In this document: piece after piece, positions 1 to 9,437 of the stretch
How the letters are laid out: each line of letters begins with the position of its first letter
Numbering within the stretch: position 1 is the first letter of the stretch
DNA from: Thermanaerosceptrum fracticalcis
GTDB taxonomy: Bacteria; Bacillota; Peptococcia; DRI-13
Assembly: GCF_000746025.2 (NCBI RefSeq)
Contig: NZ_CP045798.1
Location: forward strand, 1,412,501 to 1,476,500
Length of the DNA: 64,000 nucleotides
Reading direction: 5' to 3'
Notes under the pieces: model-generated
The model's input: only the letters and a program-made list of their open reading frames with translations
What the model was told of the DNA's origin: nothing
Databases searched by the model: none
Translations under genes and position numbers: made by a program

Positions 1-405
1 ATCGGCTCTTTGGGAACCGGAACGGGGTTCAGCATCACCTATGGTGGCTCCCGGCTGCATGGCAATAGTTTTGCTGGCCAGGGTAATCAAAGCACCGGCA
101 GAGATAGCACCGCCTTTAACCAGAGCCGTGGTGGGAATGGAACTTTGGCGAATCGTATCCCTGATCTGTAAAGCTGCATCTACCCGGCCGCCAGGTGTGT
201 CTATTTCTAAAAGGACCATATCCGCTTTAAGTTTTTCCGCCTCTGCATAACTTCTGGCTACGAATTTAGATAAACCCGGATCTATGGTATCTCTGATGGG
301 TATGACATAGACAGTTTTAGTGGAAGCAGCCAAGAGACTTCCGGGAATGAGTGTTAGCAGTAAGCAAGTAATAAGCCAGTATACAATCAAGCCGTATCTT
401 TTCAT
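1..405 (-). CDS. NfeD-family membrane-bound ClpP-class serine protease, N-terminal part
   Basis: The reading frame starts with MKRYG at 405 and runs off the left edge, giving 135 residues with no stop. A hydrophobic signal/anchor (about residues 5-25) is followed by the ClpP/crotonase-like fold of the NfeD family: VYVIPIRDTIDPG, then LLEIDTPGGRVDAA, then GGAISAGALITLAS, whose serine is the expected nucleophile of the Ser-Lys dyad. These proteases cut membrane proteins, often stomatin-like partners, and the full protein normally continues with several membrane segments and an OB-fold NfeD domain. The gene lies downstream of yqeY on the same strand but is separated from it by a gene on the other strand, so it probably has its own promoter. 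Family is clear; substrate is unknown. Confidence 0.85.
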   Translation of the reverse strand, partial: MKRYGLIVYWLITCLLLTLIPGSLLAASTKTVYVIPIRDTIDPGLSKFVARSYAEAEKLKADMVLLEIDTPGGRVDAALQIRDTIRQSSIPTTALVKGGAISAGALITLASKTIAMQPGATIGDAEPRSGSQRAD

Positions 406-514
406 ATTTCACCTTCTTCCACGGAGCAATTTTTACCTGGTTATAAATATTCTACCATTCCTTTAGCTAAGAATGTTAGTTATTTTTATTTTAAAATCTT
501 TACAATTTGTTCGA

Positions 515-543
515 TTGCCTTCATCCTCACAATTCATTATAAT
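515..543 (+). promoter_or_regulatory. Candidate sigma-A promoter of the transglycosylase gene
   Basis: TTGCCT at 515-520 and TATAAT at 538-543 are separated by exactly 17 bp and point at the gene starting at 631. The match is by eye only. Confidence 0.5.
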
Positions 544-630
544 AGTTTACGTTTATGTCTTTCCAACATTATCCTTGGCTCACTATTTTGTCGTTTTAGG
601 GCGAAATGGTAAGAAAGGAGTGATTTAACC

Positions 631-1236
631 ATGAATTTTGGGCCCATTAAATTACCCCGTTTAGTTTTCTTCTATGCTGCCATTGTTCTGACCGCAGTCC
701 TCTGTATATGTATGTTTTATTTACAAAAGGAAGCTTTAGAGGATGAACTTTTAAAATGGCAGGAGGAAGCCCAGCGGCTAAAAAACGAATTAGAAAGGAT
801 CAAACGCTATACGGAAATATATCAAACAAGTCCCGAAATTATCGCCCTTGTCCTCCGGGAAAGTGAAAAGTATAAAATAAATCCCACCATGATGTTGGAA
901 CTAATTAAACTGGAAAGTAAATTCACAGCTAATGCCATCAGCCCCCATGGAGCCATAGGATTGTGCCAGATTAGACCCGAGACTGCGGAAGAACTGTCCA
1001 GAGAGCTGGGGCTTCCCCCGGAAAAAGAACTGCTTTTTAATGCCGAGTACAACATTAAGCTGGGCACCTACTTCCTTAGTAAGCTCCTGGATATTTATGA
1101 CAAAGACTACCACAAAGCCCTTACGGCCTATAACAGGGGCCCCGCCGGTCTCCTTGCATACATGAAAAAACGGGGTACGGCAGTGAGCACTTACTCCCGG
1201 CGTATTAGTGAAGGTTTAGCCCTCAATACGTATTGA
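631..1236 (+). CDS. Membrane-anchored lytic transglycosylase (SLT domain)
   Basis: A 201-residue protein with an N-terminal membrane segment (about residues 10-31), a short coiled coil (33-62) and a C-terminal SLT/goose-lysozyme-like domain. The domain shows the catalytic glutamate in LIKLESKF (Glu95), the GAIGLCQI loop (107-114) and AYNRGP (166-171), all standard in Slt-type enzymes that cleave the MurNAc-GlcNAc bond of peptidoglycan to 1,6-anhydro products. It should act outside the membrane on the cell wall. The start is supported by AAGGAG about 12 bases upstream. It is a single-gene unit on the opposite strand from its neighbours, with its own candidate promoter and a terminator right after the stop. 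Confidence 0.88.
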   Translation: MNFGPIKLPRLVFFYAAIVLTAVLCICMFYLQKEALEDELLKWQEEAQRLKNELERIKRYTEIYQTSPEIIALVLRESEKYKINPTMMLELIKLESKFTANAISPHGAIGLCQIRPETAEELSRELGLPPEKELLFNAEYNIKLGTYFLSKLLDIYDKDYHKALTAYNRGPAGLLAYMKKRGTAVSTYSRRISEGLALNTY

Positions 1237-1264
1237 ATAACCTTAATTAATATTATAAAATTAA

Positions 1265-1293
1265 CAGCCTGGCTCTTGCCAGGCTGCTTTTTT
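1265..1293 (+). terminator. Rho-independent terminator after the transglycosylase gene
   Basis: A perfect 9-bp stem (CAGCCTGGC with GCCAGGCTG), loop TCTT, then CT7. The T run overlaps the 3' end of the convergent yqeY gene. Confidence 0.85.
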
Positions 1294-1750
1294 ATGCTTC
1301 ACCTTGTAAAACTTGTTTGACTAACTCGTTGACCAGCTTACCATCGGCTCTGCCTTTGGTGAGGGGCACAATTTTGCCCATAACTTTTCCCATATCCTTG
1401 GGGGATTGGGCACCAACTTCGTGCACAACCTTTTTAACCAGTTCAAGAATCTCTTGTTGGGAGAGCTGTTGAGGGAGATACTCCATAAGTATATTAATTT
1501 CTTGTTGGAGAGTTTCCACGGTTTCAGGACGGTTGGCTTTCTCGTATTCCGGAATGGAATCACGGCGCATCTTTACTTCCCGAGCCAATACCTCAATAAC
1601 TTCTTCATCACTTAGTTCATGTCCCCGCTCAATTTCCTGGTTCTTAATGGCTGCTTTTACCATTCGGATTACGGAAAGTTTAAGTTTACCGGCGTCTTTG
1701 GCTTTCATGGCTTCCTTCATATCCGCCGTAAGTCTTTCTTTAAGACTCAT
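1292..1750 (-). CDS. yqeY: GatB/YqeY domain protein
   Basis: A 152-residue stand-alone GatB/YqeY domain protein. It is built almost entirely of charged helices (MSLKERLTADMKEAMKAKD at the start; PKDMGKVMGKIVPLTKGRADG near the C-terminus), matching the family's usual length of about 148. The domain is related to the tRNA-binding tail of the amidotransferase subunit GatB, but the role of the free-standing form is not established. It follows rpsU by only 12 bp, the conserved rpsU-yqeY order of Firmicutes, so it is co-transcribed with the ribosomal protein gene at the end of the heat-shock operon series. Confidence 0.9.
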   Translation of the reverse strand: MSLKERLTADMKEAMKAKDAGKLKLSVIRMVKAAIKNQEIERGHELSDEEVIEVLAREVKMRRDSIPEYEKANRPETVETLQQEINILMEYLPQQLSQQEILELVKKVVHEVGAQSPKDMGKVMGKIVPLTKGRADGKLVNELVKQVLQGEA

Positions 1751-1762
1751 TAAAGGGACCCC

Positions 1763-1939
1763 CTATTTAAACTTACGCTTTCTCGCTGCCTCAGATTTCT
1801 TCTTTCTTCTGACGCTAGGCTTCTCATAGTGCTCGCGTTTTCTAACCTCTGATAAAACGCCGGCTTTTTGGCACGTACGCTTAAAGCGGCGGAGTGCACT
1901 GTCGAGAGATTCGTTTTTTCCAACTCTGACTTCACTCAT
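1763..1939 (-). CDS. rpsU: 30S ribosomal protein S21
   Basis: A 58-residue, very basic protein beginning [19 protein letters not shown] and ending ARKRKFK. This is the typical S21 sequence and length (58 residues in Bacillus). S21 joins the small subunit late and helps initiation near the anti-Shine-Dalgarno region. The ATG at 1937-1939 has GGGAGG-type ribosome binding bases shortly upstream. The gene lies between hinT and yqeY, its usual place in Firmicutes. Confidence 0.95.
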   Translation of the reverse strand: MSEVRVGKNESLDSALRRFKRTCQKAGVLSEVRKREHYEKPSVRRKKKSEAARKRKFK

Positions 1940-2070
1940 TCTTTCTCCCTCCCTCCACTAACGACCGTGTTGCTGAATAACGTGCTACGTATATTACAGC
2001 AGTAAAAAGCGGGATTTCAGCTAAAATACACATCCTTAATTATACTGTAATAAAAGGAGAGGGTCAAGGA

Positions 2071-2412
2071 TTAACCTGGCGGCCAGGCAAAACTTCTTCC
2101 ACCTAACAAATGGAAATGAAGATGGGCCACCGTCTGGCCTCCTTCTTCCCCACAGTTGTTGACAACGCGGTAACCCTTTTGCAACTTGAGTTCCTCAGCC
2201 AGGTTATGTATTACTCCAAAAATGTGCCCTATTAATCCCTGGTCTTCTTTTTCCATAGTAGCCAAGCTTGTGATGTGTTTTTTAGGAATAACCAGTACAT
2301 GTACTGGCGCAACGGGATTGATGTCATGAAAGGCGAGAACCTTCTCATCCTCATAAACCTTTTTGCTGGGTATCGTTCCTTCGGCAATTTTACAGAAAAT
2401 GCAATCGCTCAC
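2071..2412 (-). CDS. hinT: HIT family purine nucleoside phosphoramidase (HinT)
   Basis: A 113-residue HIT-domain protein with CIFCKIAEG at the N-terminus and the histidine triad VAHLHFHLLGG near the C-terminus, the length of bacterial HinT. Members hydrolyse adenosine phosphoramidates such as lysyl-AMP in the cytosol. The N-terminal Cys-x-x-Cys (CIFC) could be half of the zinc site seen in some bacterial HinT proteins. It follows mtaB by 20 bp and precedes rpsU, an order conserved in Clostridia. Confidence 0.93.
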   Translation of the reverse strand: MSDCIFCKIAEGTIPSKKVYEDEKVLAFHDINPVAPVHVLVIPKKHITSLATMEKEDQGLIGHIFGVIHNLAEELKLQKGYRVVNNCGEEGGQTVAHLHFHLLGGRSFAWPPG

Positions 2413-2432
2413 TGCTCTCCCCCCTTTTCTTT

Positions 2433-3752
2433 TTAAGATACACTTGGGTTAATTTCTCCCAAACATTTTTTCCCCTGGACCTCTTTAATTTTTACAGGGA
2501 CAATTTGCCCCCGACTAACCCCGCAGGAAGGGAACTGGACTTTTAAATAATTGGGGGTATGCCCTTCCCAGTACCCGTGACTAAGGTATGTTTCCACCAG
2601 TACATCTAAAGTATTTCCCAAAAACTTCCTGCTATAGTTTTTCGCCAGCTCTTCCGCCAGTAAAATTAGCTTTCTGCTGCGTTCCTCTTTAACGGGGGGA
2701 GGAACCTGCCTGGGAAACTCTGCTGCAGGCGTACCCCGGCGCGGTGAATATTTAAAGACATGGATGTCACTGAAGGCCATTTCCCTGACAAACTCATATC
2801 CCTGGTTGAATTGTTCCTCCCTTTCTCCGGGAAAACCGACCATAATATCTGTGGTAATACTGATGCCTGGTACCTTAGTTCTGATCTTTGTCACAATATC
2901 CCTGTATTCTTTTGTAGTATAGGGCCTGTTCATGGCTTTTAAAATCTCATCATGGGCGCTTTGTAAGGGCAAATGAAGATGGGGGCAGAAGTTTTTATAT
3001 TCGACCAAAAGTTTTAGTATCCTGGCTGTAACCTCCGTGGGTTCGATAGAACTGAGGCGCCACCTGACCTCGGGAGCTAAAGGCAAAAGTTCGGCGAGAA
3101 GATCAGCAAGTTCTACCCCTTCTTTCAGGTCCTTACCATAGGCCCCCAGGTGAATACCCGTTAAGATAATCTCCTTAAAGCCTGCCCTGATCAGTTTTTG
3201 TGCTTCCTGAATGGTATTGCCGATGCTGCGGCTGCGCACCGGTCCCCGGGCATAAGGAATAATACAGTAGGAACAGAACTGCTCACAGCCTTCCTGGACT
3301 TTTAGGTAGGCCCGGGCCCTTTCAATAATTTTTTCCAGGGGAATATCCTCAAAAACTTTTTGTTCTTTAATATCTTTAACCAGAGTAAGGGAGCTTTTCC
3401 TGTCGCCTAATTCCTCTACCAGGTCTACGATCCTTCCTCTTTCACTGGTGCCCACCACCAGGTTAACCCCGGGTATCTGGGTTACTTCCCCGGGCGAGGT
3501 TTGGGCATAACAGCCCGTCACCACGATTTTCGCCTGGGGATTGGCCTTGACAGCTTTTCTTATCATCTGGCGCGATTTGCGGTCACCTAAATGGGTCACC
3601 GTGCAGGTATTGATGACATAGACATCGGCAGGGTCTTCAAAGTCCACCACTTCATAGCCCCGGCTTTTAAACATCCCCGTAAGGGCCTCTGTTTCGTTCT
3701 GATTAACTTTGCAGCCTAAGGTATAAAACGCCACTCTGCCTTTCATCTTCAT
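2433..3752 (-). CDS. mtaB: tRNA t6A37 C2-methylthiotransferase (MtaB)
   Basis: A radical SAM methylthiotransferase that converts t6A37 to ms2t6A37 in ANN-decoding tRNAs. In order: the N-terminal UPF0004 domain starting VAFYTLGCKVNQNE with its three cluster cysteines (GCKVN, INTCTV, TGCYAQ), the radical SAM core with GCEQFCSYCIIPYARGP, and a C-terminal TRAM domain. About 439 residues, normal for the family. I chose the ATG at 3752 because its A overlaps the rsmE stop as ATGA, the usual translational coupling. A GTG at 3770 in the same frame would add six residues and is less likely. Confidence 0.93.
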   Translation of the reverse strand: MKMKGRVAFYTLGCKVNQNETEALTGMFKSRGYEVVDFEDPADVYVINTCTVTHLGDRKSRQMIRKAVKANPQAKIVVTGCYAQTSPGEVTQIPGVNLVVGTSERGRIVDLVEELGDRKSSLTLVKDIKEQKVFEDIPLEKIIERARAYLKVQEGCEQFCSYCIIPYARGPVRSRSIGNTIQEAQKLIRAGFKEIILTGIHLGAYGKDLKEGVELADLLAELLPLAPEVRWRLSSIEPTEVTARILKLLVEYKNFCPHLHLPLQSAHDEILKAMNRPYTTKEYRDIVTKIRTKVPGISITTDIMVGFPGEREEQFNQGYEFVREMAFSDIHVFKYSPRRGTPAAEFPRQVPPPVKEERSRKLILLAEELAKNYSRKFLGNTLDVLVETYLSHGYWEGHTPNYLKVQFPSCGVSRGQIVPVKIKEVQGKKCLGEINPSVS

Positions 3753-4489
3753 GCCCCCAGGTCGCCCCACTGGTACATTACAGCCGTGACAGCCGCTAAT
3801 CCGGCAGTTTCCGTCCGTAGTATCCGGGGGCCTAAAGATACGGTAACAGCACCGGAGGACCTGGCTAAGGCCACTTCTTTTTCCGAGAGACCCCCCTCCG
3901 GTCCTATGACGATGTATACGGGTTTATTAGAAGGTGTTTTCTCTAAAACCACTTTAAGAGAAGCGCCTCCCTCTTCCCAGGGTACCAGGAGTAAAGCTCC
4001 CTGAGGTATATTCCGCAGGAAAAGCTCCAGGGAACAAGGCTGCAGCACTTGGGGAATCAGCGAGCGACGTGACTGTTTTACGGCTTCCACAGCAATCTTC
4101 TGCCAGCGCTCCCGCTTCTCTTTTTTCTTTTTCTCATCCAGTTTGACAATACTGCGTTCCAGTTCTAAAGGAATAATTCCCCGCACCCCCAGTTCTGTAG
4201 CCTTTTGGATAATTAACTCCATCTTATCCCCTTTGGGCAGTCCCTGGGCTAACCATACCTCGAGGGTGCTCTCCCTGGGCAGGAAGCGGGAAGAGGTAAG
4301 GGAAACATCAGCCTGTCCATCCTGGAGTCTCTTGATGACTCCATCATATTCCCAACCGGCTCCATCGAAAACAACAACAGGATCACCGGGAGCCAGGCGC
4401 AGGACTCTGGCCAGGTGCTTATATTCCTCGCCGTTAACTGTTGCAGTACCATTATTGATCTGTTCCCTGGATACATAAAACCTGTGCAC
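3749..4489 (-). CDS. rsmE: 16S rRNA m3U1498 methyltransferase (RsmE)
   Basis: A 246-residue SPOUT-class methyltransferase. The N-terminal PUA-like domain (MHRFYVSREQ) is followed by the knotted SAM-binding region with VIGPEGGLSEKEV and SLGPRILRTETA, the RsmE signature. It methylates N3 of U1498 in 16S rRNA. The gene overlaps mtaB by 4 bp at its 3' end and follows prmA after a 157-bp gap containing heptamer-type repeats. The prmA-rsmE-mtaB order behind dnaJ is standard in Clostridia. Confidence 0.95.
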   Translation of the reverse strand: MHRFYVSREQINNGTATVNGEEYKHLARVLRLAPGDPVVVFDGAGWEYDGVIKRLQDGQADVSLTSSRFLPRESTLEVWLAQGLPKGDKMELIIQKATELGVRGIIPLELERSIVKLDEKKKKEKRERWQKIAVEAVKQSRRSLIPQVLQPCSLELFLRNIPQGALLLVPWEEGGASLKVVLEKTPSNKPVYIVIGPEGGLSEKEVALARSSGAVTVSLGPRILRTETAGLAAVTAVMYQWGDLGA

Positions 4490-4504
4490 GTTAACACATC
4501 CTCT

Positions 4505-4644
4505 TCAGGCGACTTCCGCTTTCCGATGTGATATCCGACTATAGTAACCAGAGCTCAGTTTCCAGTATCAGGAATACGACATCGGATATCCTACGGCCGA
4601 AATCCGACCCTAAACCACTAGTAACTAGGAACTAATAACTAATA
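4505..4644. repeat. Heptamer-repeat array between prmA and rsmE
   Basis: Two 7-bp repeat families lie in this gap. At 4507-4560 and 4575-4605 there are degenerate CGACTTC-type units. At 4617-4644 there are four in-phase units, ACTAGTA, ACTAGGA and two copies of ACTAATA, which end only 2 bp before the prmA stop codon. No reading frame or RNA family was recognised. Confidence 0.75.
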
Positions 4645-4646
4645 AC

Positions 4647-5576
4647 TTACTTTTGCCACACCAAGGCCACCCAGTCTTCCTGGCAACTTTCCTCTACAAG
4701 TTCAAAGCCCAAATCCAGGCCGGTATGGACTACATCGTCTCTCCGTTCACCGATGATACCGGAGGTAATAAAAATACCGTTTTCTTTGAGGTTAGTTTTT
4801 GCCTGGGGAAACAATTTAATAATAATATCGGCAATGATATTGGCTACGATCAGGTCCGCCTGGTCCGTAATACCGGCGAGAAGGTCATTGACCTGGACTT
4901 GAATCTTATCATCCAGGTTATTCTTCTTGATATTTTCAGCGGCAACCTTGACGGCAGTGGGATCATAATCAAAGGCTTTGACCTGGCTGGCCCCCAAACG
5001 GGCGGCACACATAGCCAAAATGCCGGTCCCAGTCCCCACATCAAGGACTGTATCATCCTTTTTCACATATTGCTCCAGGAATCTCACACACATGGCAGTC
5101 GTGGCATGAGTACCCGTGCCAAAGGCCATCCCCGGGTCCAGGTCCAGCACAATGTCCTCTTCCGAGGCCTCATAGCGTTCCCAGGAAGGACAGACCACCA
5201 CCCGTTCTCCTATTTTGACCGGTTTGAAATATGCCTTCCAGGAATTGGCCCAGTCCTCCTCGTTTAAAGAGGAGATGATAAGCTCGGGCAGGGGCTGGTC
5301 CAGGCGGCTCATGATCTCAGCCACCTCCGCCCTGAGTTCCTCCAGTTTTCCGGGCAGCCTGTCATCAACGGGCAAATACCCTTTGACTAAAGTCAAGGGC
5401 CTGTTTAAGAGGTCTTCCGGCAGCTCATAAGCATCCCATTGACCGCTTCCGGCCATGGCCTTCACCAGTTCAGGATCTTCGATGACTACACCGCCGGACC
5501 CAAGTTCATAGAAAATATCCGAAATAGCCTCCACTGCCTCAGGCACAGTACTAATACTGATTTCTTGCCACTCCAT
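4647..5576 (-). CDS. prmA: Ribosomal protein L11 methyltransferase (PrmA)
   Basis: A 309-residue class I SAM methyltransferase. The N-terminal L11-binding domain opens with MEWQEISISTVPEAVEAI. The catalytic domain shows FGTGTHATTAMC, the SAM motif VLDVGTGTGILAMCAA and VANIIADIIIK, which stands where most methyltransferases have NPP. It trimethylates amino groups of L11. The gene follows dnaJ by 10 bp in the heat-shock operon, the usual Firmicute context, and its stop codon runs into a TAGTTAT-type repeat array. Confidence 0.95.
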   Translation of the reverse strand: MEWQEISISTVPEAVEAISDIFYELGSGGVVIEDPELVKAMAGSGQWDAYELPEDLLNRPLTLVKGYLPVDDRLPGKLEELRAEVAEIMSRLDQPLPELIISSLNEEDWANSWKAYFKPVKIGERVVVCPSWERYEASEEDIVLDLDPGMAFGTGTHATTAMCVRFLEQYVKKDDTVLDVGTGTGILAMCAARLGASQVKAFDYDPTAVKVAAENIKKNNLDDKIQVQVNDLLAGITDQADLIVANIIADIIIKLFPQAKTNLKENGIFITSGIIGERRDDVVHTGLDLGFELVEESCQEDWVALVWQK

Positions 5577-5586
5577 TGATATCCTC

Positions 5587-6729
5587 CTAACCCTTCAGAG
5601 AATCCCAAAGCCGCTCAAAGATCCCTTTTTCCTTCCCCTTTTCCTGGGGCCTGTAATTTTCTTCACCGCTTACTTTCGCAAAGTCCCGCAATAATTTTTT
5701 CTGTTCTTCCGAAAGCTTGGTGGGAGTAACCACAACCACTTTCACGTGCTGGTCTCCCCGGCCACTCCCCTTCAGATGGGGTATACCCTGACCGCGGAGG
5801 CGGAAAACAGTACCTGTCTGGGTCCCTTCGGGAATTCTTAAAGCAGCCTTCCCCTCCAGGGTAGGCACTTTAATTTCGTCTCCCAGGGCTGCCTGCACGA
5901 AAGTAATAGGCATTTCCAAATATATATCGTCCCCATGTCTTTCAAAGATTTTATGGGGTCTTACTTCAATATAGACATAGAGGTCTCCGGGCGGCCCGCC
6001 TCTGAGGCCGGCCTCACCTTCTCCTGCTAAACGAATGCGTGAACCTGTATCCACACCGGCAGGAATCTTGATGTGGAGTTTACGGGTTTTACGTATCTTA
6101 CCTTTACCGTGACATTCAGGACAGGGTGTGGTAATGACTTTGCCTTCACCGCCGCATTCCGGACAGGTCTTGATGGTCTGGAAATGGCCGAGCATCGTTT
6201 TTTGCGTATAGCGCACCTGACCTGTACCCTGGCACTTGGGACAGGCAGCGGGACGGGTTCCCGGTTTGGCGCCGGTACCTTCACAGGTAGGACAGTTTTC
6301 TAACCTGGGTAATTCAATATCCTTTTCCACACCAAAGGCAGCCTCTTCAAAGGTTAATTCCAGATCGAGGCGCAAGTCGGAACCGACTTGCGGTCCCCGG
6401 TTGGCTCTTTGGGCGGCTCCCCCAAAGAACATATCAAAAATATCGCCGAATCCGGTAAAGTCACCGGCTCCGCCAAAGCCTCCAAAGCCGCCAAAACCGT
6501 TGGGATCGGTACCGGCATGACCAAACTGATCATAGCGTGCCCGCTTATCGGGGTCACTTAGAACTTCATAGGCTTCATTGATTTCCTTGAATCTTTCCTC
6601 AGCAGTTTTGTCGCCTGGGTTTACATCAGGGTGATACTGCCGGGCCAACTTCCTGTATGCTTTCTTTATTTCTGTCTCTGAGGCATTTCGTTCTACACCT
6701 AATACCTCATAATAGTCTCTTTTGGCCAC
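5587..6729 (-). CDS. dnaJ: Chaperone DnaJ (Hsp40)
   Basis: A type I Hsp40 of about 380 residues. In order: J domain ([17 protein letters not shown] in YHPDVNPGD), a Gly/Phe-rich linker ([17 protein letters not shown]), four CxxCxGxG zinc repeats ([32 protein letters not shown]) and the C-terminal substrate-binding domains. It delivers clients to DnaK and stimulates its ATPase. The frame is open from a GTG at 6738, but that GTG is part of the AGGAGGTG ribosome binding site. The GTG at 6729, 8 bases further on, gives the canonical [12 protein letters not shown] start and is preferred. Confidence 0.96.
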   Translation of the reverse strand: MAKRDYYEVLGVERNASETEIKKAYRKLARQYHPDVNPGDKTAEERFKEINEAYEVLSDPDKRARYDQFGHAGTDPNGFGGFGGFGGAGDFTGFGDIFDMFFGGAAQRANRGPQVGSDLRLDLELTFEEAAFGVEKDIELPRLENCPTCEGTGAKPGTRPAACPKCQGTGQVRYTQKTMLGHFQTIKTCPECGGEGKVITTPCPECHGKGKIRKTRKLHIKIPAGVDTGSRIRLAGEGEAGLRGGPPGDLYVYIEVRPHKIFERHGDDIYLEMPITFVQAALGDEIKVPTLEGKAALRIPEGTQTGTVFRLRGQGIPHLKGSGRGDQHVKVVVVTPTKLSEEQKKLLRDFAKVSGEENYRPQEKGKEKGIFERLWDSLKG

Positions 6730-6755
6730 CGGTGTCACCTCCTCACTCTTTTAAA

Positions 6756-6917
6756 CGATTTCCGCTTACCGACATCCGATATCCGAATTCAGTGACCGGA
6801 GTCCAGTGTCCGGAGTCCGGCACCTGTGTAAGTGATCAGAGCCCAGTGTCCGGAGTCCGGTTTATTAACTGGTCACTGGTCACCGATCACTGATCCTGGT
6901 CACAGGTCACCGGTCAC
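6756..6917. repeat. Heptamer-repeat array between dnaK and dnaJ
   Basis: The clearest array in the window. Nine 7-bp units run in exact phase from 6756 to 6818. They begin as CGATTTC, CGCTTAC and CGACATC and change to AGTGACC, GGAGTCC and AGTGTCC. A second block repeats AGTGTCC and GGAGTCC at 6844-6857. A third (6870-6917) holds TGGTCAC twice, CGATCAC, TGGTCAC, AGGTCAC and CGGTCAC. The array fills most of the 244-bp gap inside the heat-shock operon. Confidence 0.85.
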
Positions 6918-6982
6918 CGAAAAGGTTATCAAGAAAGAGGGCTCACGCCAAAGTCCTCACCTTAGCGGGAGCCTTTCCTTAA

Positions 6983-8812
6983 TTATTTATCTTCCTTAAT
7001 TTCATAATCGGCGTCAACCACATTATCCTGGCTCTTGCCGGCTCCCTCCTTGGGCCCTTCCCCACCGGGGGCCCCGGCACCGGCATTCTGGTACATTTTG
7101 GCAGTGAGCTGATACAGGACATTGGTAAGGGCTTCCGACTTAGCCTTGATTTCTTCCACATTGTTACTCTGCATGGCGTTCTTCAAGGCTTCCTTGGCCT
7201 CATTAATCTTGTCTACTTCCCCTTTGTCGGCCTTATCCCCCGCCTCTTTCAGGGTTTTTTCCGTCTGATAGATGAGGTTGTCAGCCTGGTTCCTGATTTC
7301 CGCCTCTTCTTTACGTTTCTTATCTTCAGCAGCGTTCTTTTCCGCTTCTTTTACCATTCTTTCGATCTCATCTTTGGAAAGCCCCGTGGAAGCGGTAATG
7401 GTAATTTTCTGTTCTTTACCTGTTCCCAGGTCCTTCGCCGATACGTTGACGATACCGTTGGCATCAATGTCGAACTTGACTTCAATCTGAGGCACACCCC
7501 TGGGGGCAGGAGGAATACCGGTAAGCTGGAAACGGCCCAGGGTCTTGTTGTAGGCAGCCATTTCCCGTTCACCCTGCAGCACATGAATTTCTACTGTTGT
7601 CTGGTTATCGGCAGCTGTAGAGAAAATCTGGCTCTTGGAAGTAGGAATGGTGGTATTGCGCTCAATCAGGCGGGTAAATACCCCGCCCAGGGTCTCAATA
7701 CCCAGGGAAAGAGGTGTAACGTCCAAAAGCAGAACATCTTTTACTTCTCCGGCCAGTACCCCTGCCTGGATAGCAGCACCGATGGCCACACATTCATCGG
7801 GGTTGATGCCCTTGAAGGGCTCCTTGCCCAAAAGATTCCTGATGGCATCCTGTACGGCTGGGATCCTGGTGGAACCGCCTACCAGGAGGATCTTATCAAT
7901 ATCCTTGACATCCAGCCCGGCATCTCTTAAAGCCTGGCGGGTGGGACCCATGGTCATTTCCACCAGGTCAGCGGTGAGTTCATTAAATTTAGCCCTGGTC
8001 AGGGTTAAATCCAGGTGCTGCGGCCCCTCTGCCGTTGCCGTAATAAAAGGAAGGTTAATATTTGTAGTGAGCACGGAGGATAATTCATGCTTGGCTTTCT
8101 CAGCGGCTTCCTTGAGGCGCTGTAAGGCCATTCTGTCAGACTTGAGGTCGATACCCGTCTGTTTCTTAAATTCCTCTACCATCCAGTTGATGATGCGCTC
8201 GTCAAAGTCATCACCGCCCAGGCGGTTATTGCCGCTGGTGGCTTTTACTTCAAAAACACCGTCACCCAGTTCCAGGATGGAAACGTCGAAAGTTCCCCCC
8301 CCTAAGTCATAGACCAGGATGGTCTGGTCTTCTTCCTTGTCGAGACCATAAGCCAGGGCAGCGGCGGTAGGCTCGTTGATAATACGTAAGACCTCCAAAC
8401 CGGCAATACGACCGGCATCACGGGTAGCCTGGCGCTGGCTGTCGGTAAAGTAAGCAGGTACAGTAATAACGGCCTGGGTGACTTTAGTTCCCAGGTAACT
8501 TTCCGCATCAGCTTTCAGCTTTTGCAGGATCATGGCGGAGATTTCCTGGGGTGTATATTCCTTATCATCAATACGGACTTTGTGATCAGTACCCATATGA
8601 CGTTTAATGGAGATGATGGTACGGTCAGGGTTGGTAATGGCCTGGCGTTTGGCCACCTGGCCCACCAGCCGCTCTCCCGACTTGGAGAAAGCTACCACAG
8701 AAGGAGTGGTCCTGTTTCCTTCAGCATTAGGGATGACAACAGCTTCTCCACCTTCCATAAATGCTACACAGGAGTTAGTAGTACCTAAGTCAATGCCTAT
8801 CACTTTGCTCAT
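6983..8812 (-). CDS. dnaK: Chaperone DnaK (Hsp70)
   Basis: A 609-residue Hsp70, full length for a Gram-positive DnaK. The ATPase domain opens with [16 protein letters not shown] and contains [26 protein letters not shown] and [11 protein letters not shown]. The substrate-binding domain follows ([17 protein letters not shown]), then a helical lid and a Gly-rich tail ending in [10 protein letters not shown], close to the usual VDADYEVVDD. It works in the cytosol with GrpE and DnaJ. AAAGGAGG lies upstream of the ATG. grpE ends 21 bp before, and dnaJ follows only after a 250-bp repeat-filled gap. Confidence 0.97.
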   Translation of the reverse strand: MSKVIGIDLGTTNSCVAFMEGGEAVVIPNAEGNRTTPSVVAFSKSGERLVGQVAKRQAITNPDRTIISIKRHMGTDHKVRIDDKEYTPQEISAMILQKLKADAESYLGTKVTQAVITVPAYFTDSQRQATRDAGRIAGLEVLRIINEPTAAALAYGLDKEEDQTILVYDLGGGTFDVSILELGDGVFEVKATSGNNRLGGDDFDERIINWMVEEFKKQTGIDLKSDRMALQRLKEAAEKAKHELSSVLTTNINLPFITATAEGPQHLDLTLTRAKFNELTADLVEMTMGPTRQALRDAGLDVKDIDKILLVGGSTRIPAVQDAIRNLLGKEPFKGINPDECVAIGAAIQAGVLAGEVKDVLLLDVTPLSLGIETLGGVFTRLIERNTTIPTSKSQIFSTAADNQTTVEIHVLQGEREMAAYNKTLGRFQLTGIPPAPRGVPQIEVKFDIDANGIVNVSAKDLGTGKEQKITITASTGLSKDEIERMVKEAEKNAAEDKKRKEEAEIRNQADNLIYQTEKTLKEAGDKADKGEVDKINEAKEALKNAMQSNNVEEIKAKSEALTNVLYQLTAKMYQNAGAGAPGGEGPKEGAGKSQDNVVDADYEIKEDK

Positions 8813-8833
8813 GCTTTTCTTCCTCCTTTAAAG

Positions 8834-9427
8834 TTACATGTTTTTTGCAACTTTAACCATAGTTGGTCTGATTACTTTATCTTTAAAACGATAGCCTTTG
8901 CGCAGTTCTTCCACAATTAAATTGTCCTCCTGGCCCTCTTCGACAGGTACCTGCATAATGGCTTCATGGAGCAGGGGATCAAAAAGCCGGCCTAAAGCCT
9001 CGATAGGCTGTAAGCCTTCCCGCTGGAGCACATCCATGAGCTGCCGGTAAATCATATTGACGCCTGCCATCAGACCCTGTTTGTCTTCCACCTGTTGTTC
9101 CATAGAACCCAGGGCTCGTTCCAGGTTGTCAAGGACAGGCAGGAGATTTATCACCACACCTTGCGAAGCATATTGGAACCACTCTTCTTTTTCCTTATTG
9201 GTACGCTTGCGGTAGTTGTCAAAGTCCGCATGCAGCCTGAGAATTCTCTCCTTTAATTCTTCCACCTCTGCGTTTTTTTGGGCCAGCTGCATTTCTAATT
9301 CATTACCCGGTTTTTCCTCAGATTCCATCCCCATGTTTTCTTCATCGGGATTCATGTTCATCTCTTCCGCCGGTTCCCTTTCGGTGCCGGCTGTTTCCTG
9401 AGGATTCGGCCTGTCTTTTTCCATCAC
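8834..9427 (-). CDS. grpE: Nucleotide exchange factor GrpE
   Basis: A 197-residue GrpE. It has an acidic disordered N-terminus (about 1-45), a long coiled coil (NAEVEELKERILRLHADFDNYRKR) and the C-terminal beta domain with VIRPTMVKVAKN. The family core motif appears as NYRKRTNKEKEE and VLDNLERAL. GrpE is a dimer that releases ADP from DnaK. It follows the chaperonin gene by 10 bp, so the chaperonin, grpE and dnaK are tightly coupled. Confidence 0.95.
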   Translation of the reverse strand: MMEKDRPNPQETAGTEREPAEEMNMNPDEENMGMESEEKPGNELEMQLAQKNAEVEELKERILRLHADFDNYRKRTNKEKEEWFQYASQGVVINLLPVLDNLERALGSMEQQVEDKQGLMAGVNMIYRQLMDVLQREGLQPIEALGRLFDPLLHEAIMQVPVEEGQEDNLIVEELRKGYRFKDKVIRPTMVKVAKNM

Positions 9428-9437
9428 TTGTCACCAC

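Noticed and set aside
1750-1935. A 61-residue open frame over the region between hinT and yqeY
   Set aside because: It is the wrong frame of rpsU. The S21 sequence reads cleanly from 1939 to 1763.
6756-6917. CRISPR-like or binding-site array
   Set aside because: The units are 7 bp, directly tandem, without spacers, and change sequence. No cas genes are in the window.
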